A DNA stretch of 8,026 bases from NCBI GenBank assembly GCA_900553935.1, contig USFK01000057.1:1-8026 (forward strand). The letters run 5' to 3'. Each line of letters starts with the position of its first letter. Position 1 is the stretch's first letter. Made by a program: the position numbers and the translations under genes. Of this stretch, positions 5,114-8,026 are shown in pieces. The stretch comes from an uncultured Collinsella sp. GTDB taxonomy: Bacteria; Actinomycetota; Coriobacteriia; Coriobacteriales; Coriobacteriaceae. The notes beneath the pieces were generated by a model. The model saw only the letters and a list, made by a program, of their open reading frames with translations. It had not been told where the DNA came from and ran no database searches.

Positions 5114-5143
5114 GTGAACGGTACTGCCGTATGGACTTATAAA
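5114..5143 (+). promoter_or_regulatory. Candidate promoter of the LacI-family gene
   Basis: The -10 box tataaa (5138-5143) is good. The best -35 candidate, gtgaac (5114-5119) at an 18-base spacing, is weak. Transcription would start near 5150, leaving operator-like site 3 just downstream, a layout that suits autorepression. Confidence 0.4.
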
Positions 5144-5170
5144 GCAGAAGAGATGCAGATAGAAAAAGTA

Positions 5171-5183
5171 GAGTACGTTAACA
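5171..5183 (+). promoter_or_regulatory. Operator-like site 3
   Basis: The 13 bases gagtacgttaaca repeat exactly the core shared by sites 1 and 2. The site lies about 28 bases after the candidate -10 box of the LacI-family gene and 94 bases before its GTG start, so the repressor may control its own gene here. Confidence 0.6.
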
Positions 5184-5276
5184 TGCGTCCGACGATAGCG
5201 GGTCTCGGAGCGGGATGTATTTCTGCCCGGGTCGGCATTCGCGTTATTCAGATCTCGCAAGGGTGAAGGTGATCCT

Positions 5277-6308
5277 GTGGCAAGGCGCCCGTCCAACGAT
5301 ACAGGTACGCGTCCGGTCTCCATGGCCGACGTCGCCCGCGCTGCTGGCGTTTCGCAGCAGACGGTTTCGCGCGTCGCCAACGGCTTGCCCAACGTTAACG
5401 AGCAGACGCGCCAGCGCGTGCAGGCCGCTATGCAAGAGCTCGGCTTTCGTCCGAGTTATGCCGGTCGCTCGCTGCGCGACGGTCGTTACCATTCGGTCGG
5501 CCTGTGCGTCAACGATGTCACCAAGTTTGGCAACCTTTCAATGATCGACGGCATCGCCAGTGCTGCTCGCGAGCATAATTGCGCCATCACGCTGGTCGAG
5601 ATGTCCAAGACCGAGGAGTTTTCGCTTGCCGAGGCCACGCGTCGTATGGCCGCGCTGCCCGTGGACGGTATCATCATCGGCATGAGTCGCATGGCGCCCG
5701 ATTTTGAGACGTTTGATCCACTGCCGGGCATTGGCACGGTCATCGTTACCATGTACGCGCATCCGCGCGTGACCACGGTCGATTCCGACCATTACGGCTG
5801 CTCGCTATTGCTTATGGATCACCTGTTTGAGCTGGGACACGAGCGGATTCGCTATATTGGTGGCCCGTCGTTCTCGGTTGACGAGCAATTTCGTCGCGCC
5901 GGTTGGCAGGATGCGCTCGAGCGTAAACACATTAAGCCGCAGGCGCCGCTCGAGGGCGATTGGTCTGCCAACAGCGGTTACGAGGCCGGCAGATATCTGG
6001 CCGAGCACGACCGCACCATGACGGCGATTTACGCGGCAAACGACCAGATGGCAAACGGTGCCATCGCCGCGCTGCGCGATAGCGGCTTGCGCGTGCCCGA
6101 GGACGTGAGCGTGGTGGGCGTCGATGACTCGCTCGACGACTTTGTCGCACATAACGAGCTCACGACCGTTCGATTCGACTTGCATCAGCGTGGGCGCGAG
6201 GTGTTCGAGCATGCGGTTCCCGAGGCGGGTACGGCGGGCAAAACCGTTGCCATTCGTATTCCCGGCCAGCTCATCATTCGACATAGCACGGCGATACCGC
6301 GCTCATAG
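5277..6308 (+). CDS. LacI/GalR-family transcriptional repressor
   Basis: A sugar-responsive DNA-binding repressor, probably controlling the divergent galactokinase gene and itself. Residues 16-35 (MADVARAAGVSQQTVSRVAN) form the LacI-type helix-turn-helix, followed by the hinge region and a periplasmic-binding-protein-like sensor from about residue 74 to 335. The sensor is notably close to E. coli LacI: GGPSFSVDEQFRRAGW (195-210), EGDWSANSGY (226-235), YAANDQMANGA and VVGVDDS. R206, N255 and D283 align with the inducer-contact residues R197, N246 and D274 of LacI, so a galactoside or galactose is a sensible ligand. I chose the GTG at 5277 because gaaggtgat (5265-5273) is an almost ideal ribosome binding site. 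The ATG at 5322 would cut close to the DNA-binding domain. Length (343) is normal. The GTTAAC-centred motifs upstream are its likely operators. Confidence 0.9.
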   Translation: MARRPSNDTGTRPVSMADVARAAGVSQQTVSRVANGLPNVNEQTRQRVQAAMQELGFRPSYAGRSLRDGRYHSVGLCVNDVTKFGNLSMIDGIASAAREHNCAITLVEMSKTEEFSLAEATRRMAALPVDGIIIGMSRMAPDFETFDPLPGIGTVIVTMYAHPRVTTVDSDHYGCSLLLMDHLFELGHERIRYIGGPSFSVDEQFRRAGWQDALERKHIKPQAPLEGDWSANSGYEAGRYLAEHDRTMTAIYAANDQMANGAIAALRDSGLRVPEDVSVVGVDDSLDDFVAHNELTTVRFDLHQRGREVFEHAVPEAGTAGKTVAIRIPGQLIIRHSTAIPRS

Positions 6309-6437
6309 TTTGTGCTGGTAAACGGCGATTTATCGCATTTCAATAACAATCGGTAAGGATGCCGGCAGATAGCTGTTGGGATGCAGCCGAGTGCTATGAT
6401 AGACGGGCTCTTTTGTCTATCTAGGAGGCTTTGCCTG
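6309..6437 (+). promoter_or_regulatory. Intergenic region with extended -10 promoter for the flavodiiron gene
   Basis: tgctatgat (6392-6400) is an extended -10 element (TG-n-TATGAT) with only a weak -35 (ctgttg, 6373-6378), so transcription should start near 6407. The ribosome binding site aggagg (6423-6428) follows, 9 bases before the ATG. A small palindrome, gcgat-tt-atcgc (6325-6336), lies after the LacI-family stop. This suggests the flavodiiron gene is expressed separately from the repressor gene. Confidence 0.6.
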
Positions 6438-7598
6438 ATGGAGATCACCAAGGATATCCGCTACGTTGGCGTCGACGATCACGACATTGACCTGTTCGAG
6501 GGCCAGTACGATGTGTCCGAGAACGGTATGGCATACAACAGCTACGTTATCTTGGGCGAAAAGATCGCTGTCGCCGATTCAGTCGACGGCGGTTTTGTCG
6601 ACGAGTGGCTCGGTAACATCGAAGCCGTGCTCGACGGTCGCACGCCCGATTACCTGGTCGTTCACCATATGGAGCCCGATCACTCCGCTGGCATCGCCGC
6701 CTTTATGGAGCGCTATCCCCAGGTGCAGATTGTGGCCAGCATGGGGGCCTTCCGCATGATGGTTAACTACTTTGGCACCGATTATCCCGAGCGCAAGATG
6801 GTCGTCAAAGAGGGCGACGTGCTCGACCTGGGCGGCCACAGCCTGACGTTTGTCGGCGCCCCCAACGTTCACTGGCCCGAGGTGCTGTTCTCTTACGAGG
6901 CCACCGACAAGGTGCTCTTTAGTGCCGATGGCTTTGGCAAGTTTGGTGCCAATGACATCGAAGATCCGGAAGGGTGGGCCTGCGAGGCACGCCGTTACTA
7001 CTTTGGCATCGTGGGGAAGTTCGGCAAGTTCGTGCAGGCCGTGCTCAAGAAGGCCGCCGACCTGGACATCCAGATTATTTGTCCGCTCCATGGCCCTGTG
7101 CTGACCGAGAACCTGGGCTACTACCTCGACACCTACAACACCTGGTCGAGCTATCAGCCCGAGGACGAGGGCATCACCATTGCTTACGCGAGCGTGTACG
7201 GCCATCTGAAGGCTGCCGTTGAGGAGCTCGCATCTGCGCTCGAGGCCCGCGGCCAGAAGGTCTCCGTCTTTGACTTGGCTCGCGACGACATGGCCGAGGC
7301 CGTTGAGGATGCGTTCCGCTATGATCGTCTGGTACTCGCTTCCATTACCTATCAGGGCGAGATCTTCCCGTTCATGAGCACCTTTATCCACACGCTTGCC
7401 GAGCATGCCTACCAGAACCGTACGGTGGCGCTCGTCGAGGGCGGCTCCTGGGCGCCCGCAGCTGCCAAGGTTATGACCAAGGAACTCGAGGGCATGAAGG
7501 ACATTACCCTGGCGCAGAACAAGGTGACCGTGCTGGGTTCGCTCAACGACGCCTCGCGCGCCCAGATTGAGGCCCTCGCTGACGAGCTCTCCAAGTAG
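6438..7598 (+). CDS. fprA: Flavodiiron protein (FprA class, O2/NO reductase)
   Basis: Cytoplasmic enzyme that reduces O2 to water and/or NO to N2O, protecting anaerobes. The 386 residues show the class A layout: a metallo-beta-lactamase-like domain (1-245) and a flavodoxin domain (247-386). All diiron ligands are visible: H77, E79 and D81 in HHMEPDH, with H82 beside them, then H145 (NVHWPE), D164 (SADGFG) and H218 (CPLHGP). The FMN loop is YASVYGHLKAA (250-260), which departs from the common GNTE form. There is no C-terminal rubredoxin domain, so a separate rubredoxin or similar donor must supply electrons. The ATG at 6438 has aggagg 9 bases upstream; the earlier ATG at 6381 lies before the promoter -10 box and is discounted. 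The gene stands alone, ending in a strong terminator. Substrate preference cannot be read from the sequence. Confidence 0.92.
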   Translation: MEITKDIRYVGVDDHDIDLFEGQYDVSENGMAYNSYVILGEKIAVADSVDGGFVDEWLGNIEAVLDGRTPDYLVVHHMEPDHSAGIAAFMERYPQVQIVASMGAFRMMVNYFGTDYPERKMVVKEGDVLDLGGHSLTFVGAPNVHWPEVLFSYEATDKVLFSADGFGKFGANDIEDPEGWACEARRYYFGIVGKFGKFVQAVLKKAADLDIQIICPLHGPVLTENLGYYLDTYNTWSSYQPEDEGITIAYASVYGHLKAAVEELASALEARGQKVSVFDLARDDMAEAVEDAFRYDRLVLASITYQGEIFPFMSTFIHTLAEHAYQNRTVALVEGGSWAPAAAKVMTKELEGMKDITLAQNKVTVLGSLNDASRAQIEALADELSK

Positions 7599-7621
7599 CG
7601 ATACGTTCACTTTTAACGCTC

Positions 7622-7667
7622 AAACCACCACAAAGGGGACAGGCACCTTTGTGGTGGTTTTTGTTTA
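7622..7667 (+). terminator. Rho-independent terminator after the flavodiiron gene
   Basis: A 15-base perfect stem (7622-7636 with 7646-7660) with a 9-base loop is followed by a T-rich run (tttttgttt including the stem end). It lies 24 bases after the stop of the flavodiiron gene. The reverse strand reads aaacaaaaaccaccac on entry and ends in only three Ts, so it may also act, more weakly, for the convergent DeoR-family gene. Confidence 0.9.
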
Positions 7668-8026
7668 AGCGCCGGCGATGATGAGGGCTGGACGAGCGTC
7701 GTTGGCTAACTCGGCGATCGAGGTGGCGACGGCATGGTCGGGGTCACGGTCCATCACGATGGTGCCGACATCGGTCAGTTTGGCAAAGCGGTACATGCCG
7801 CGTCCGTTGACCTTGCTGGCGTCCATGAGGGCAACGCCTTGACGGGCGGCGGAGATCATGGCTGTTTTGGTCTCGGCCATCTGCGGAAAGTCGGTCGTAA
7901 AGCCGCAGCCGGGAACAAAAGCGCCGGGGCACATGACGGCAAGGTCGGCATGAACCATTTGGATCGCCTGCATGGTGAGCGGTCCGTACAGATAGCGATG
8001 ACCTTTGCGCAGTGCCCCGCCCAGCA
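7665..8026 (-). CDS. DeoR-family transcriptional regulator, C-terminal part
   Basis: The gene runs off the right edge; about 119 C-terminal residues are visible with no start codon needed inside the window. They match the sensor domain of DeoR/GlpR-type repressors, which bind phosphorylated sugars. Seen in order: LGGALRKGHRYLYGPLT, the HADLAVMCPGAF strand, GFTTDFPQMAETKTAMISAA, LMDASKVN, and TDVGTIVMDRD. The helix-turn-helix domain would lie beyond 8026. An internal ATG at 7973 is not the start, because the conserved LGG/GPLT segment precedes it in frame. The gene is convergent with the flavodiiron gene and shares the terminator region. The sugar ligand and regulon cannot be told from this part. 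Confidence 0.85.
   Translation of the reverse strand, partial: LGGALRKGHRYLYGPLTMQAIQMVHADLAVMCPGAFVPGCGFTTDFPQMAETKTAMISAARQGVALMDASKVNGRGMYRFAKLTDVGTIVMDRDPDHAVATSIAELANDARPALIIAGA

Larger units (their letters stand above)
4939..5276. promoter_or_regulatory. Divergent control region between the galactokinase and LacI-family genes
   Basis: This 338-base gene-free region serves both outward-reading genes. It contains three operator-like motifs (listed separately), a central short palindrome, the ribosome binding sites of both genes, and candidate promoters. On the minus strand, gtgaca (5073-5078, read in reverse) is a fair -35 box, and operator 2 would overlap its spacer and -10 area. No RNA gene or convincing small protein gene was found in it. 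Confidence 0.65.

Noticed and set aside
5009..5266. An 85-residue open frame in the galactokinase/LacI control region
   Set aside because: No ribosome binding site. It runs through two operator-like sites, the candidate promoter and the Shine-Dalgarno of the next gene, and resembles no protein.
6579..7610. A 343-residue open frame on the minus strand opposite the flavodiiron gene
   Set aside because: Antisense shadow. The plus strand has all diiron ligands and a proper ribosome binding site and terminator.

Overview
The window reads as two different kinds of DNA joined tail to tail near position 3759. Bases 1 to about 3758 are a block of short, same-strand, tightly packed phage genes. Neighbouring genes share ATGA stop/start overlaps or are only a few bases apart, and the codon use is mixed with AT-rich patches, as in phages or prophages of gut Firmicutes (Clostridia). 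Bases from about 3760 to 8026 are chromosomal genes with a strong preference for G/C-ending codons. Their proteins resemble those of Coriobacteriia, most likely Collinsella. The taxonomic calls are inference from protein style and base use, not from a search.

Phage block, left to right: a DUF669-like single-stranded-DNA-binding protein that seems to lack its N-terminus (33-455); a RusA-type Holliday junction resolvase (559-984); a small helix-turn-helix protein (971-1195); a DUF4373-type replication protein with a repetitive linker that may hold a replication origin (1199-2089); a small protein with a four-cysteine cluster (2086-2400); a DUF7666-like protein with 9-residue repeats (2425-3096); and a C5-methyltransferase-like protein (3093-3821) whose last 20 or so residues come from the sequence beyond the junction. 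This is a typical early replication/recombination module. No integrase, structural or lysis gene is present.

Chromosomal block: a galactokinase-like GHMP kinase on the minus strand (3745-4938), with its last few residues replaced at the junction; a divergent LacI/GalR repressor on the plus strand (5277-6308); a 338-base control region between them with three copies of a 13-base operator-like motif; a flavodiiron protein of the FprA class (6438-7598) with its own extended -10 promoter and a strong terminator; and the 3' part of a convergent DeoR-family regulator running off the right edge (7665-8026).

The repressor, its operators and the kinase look like a self-contained galactose/lactose control unit. 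The flavodiiron protein probably acts separately in detoxifying oxygen or nitric oxide. The main caution is that the phage/chromosome junction, and perhaps the first 50 bases, look like artificial joins (an assembly or amplification chimera) or a rearrangement rather than a normal prophage boundary. I see no convincing undescribed multi-gene system. The items most worth checking are the operator array, the repeat-bearing initiator gene and the junctions.
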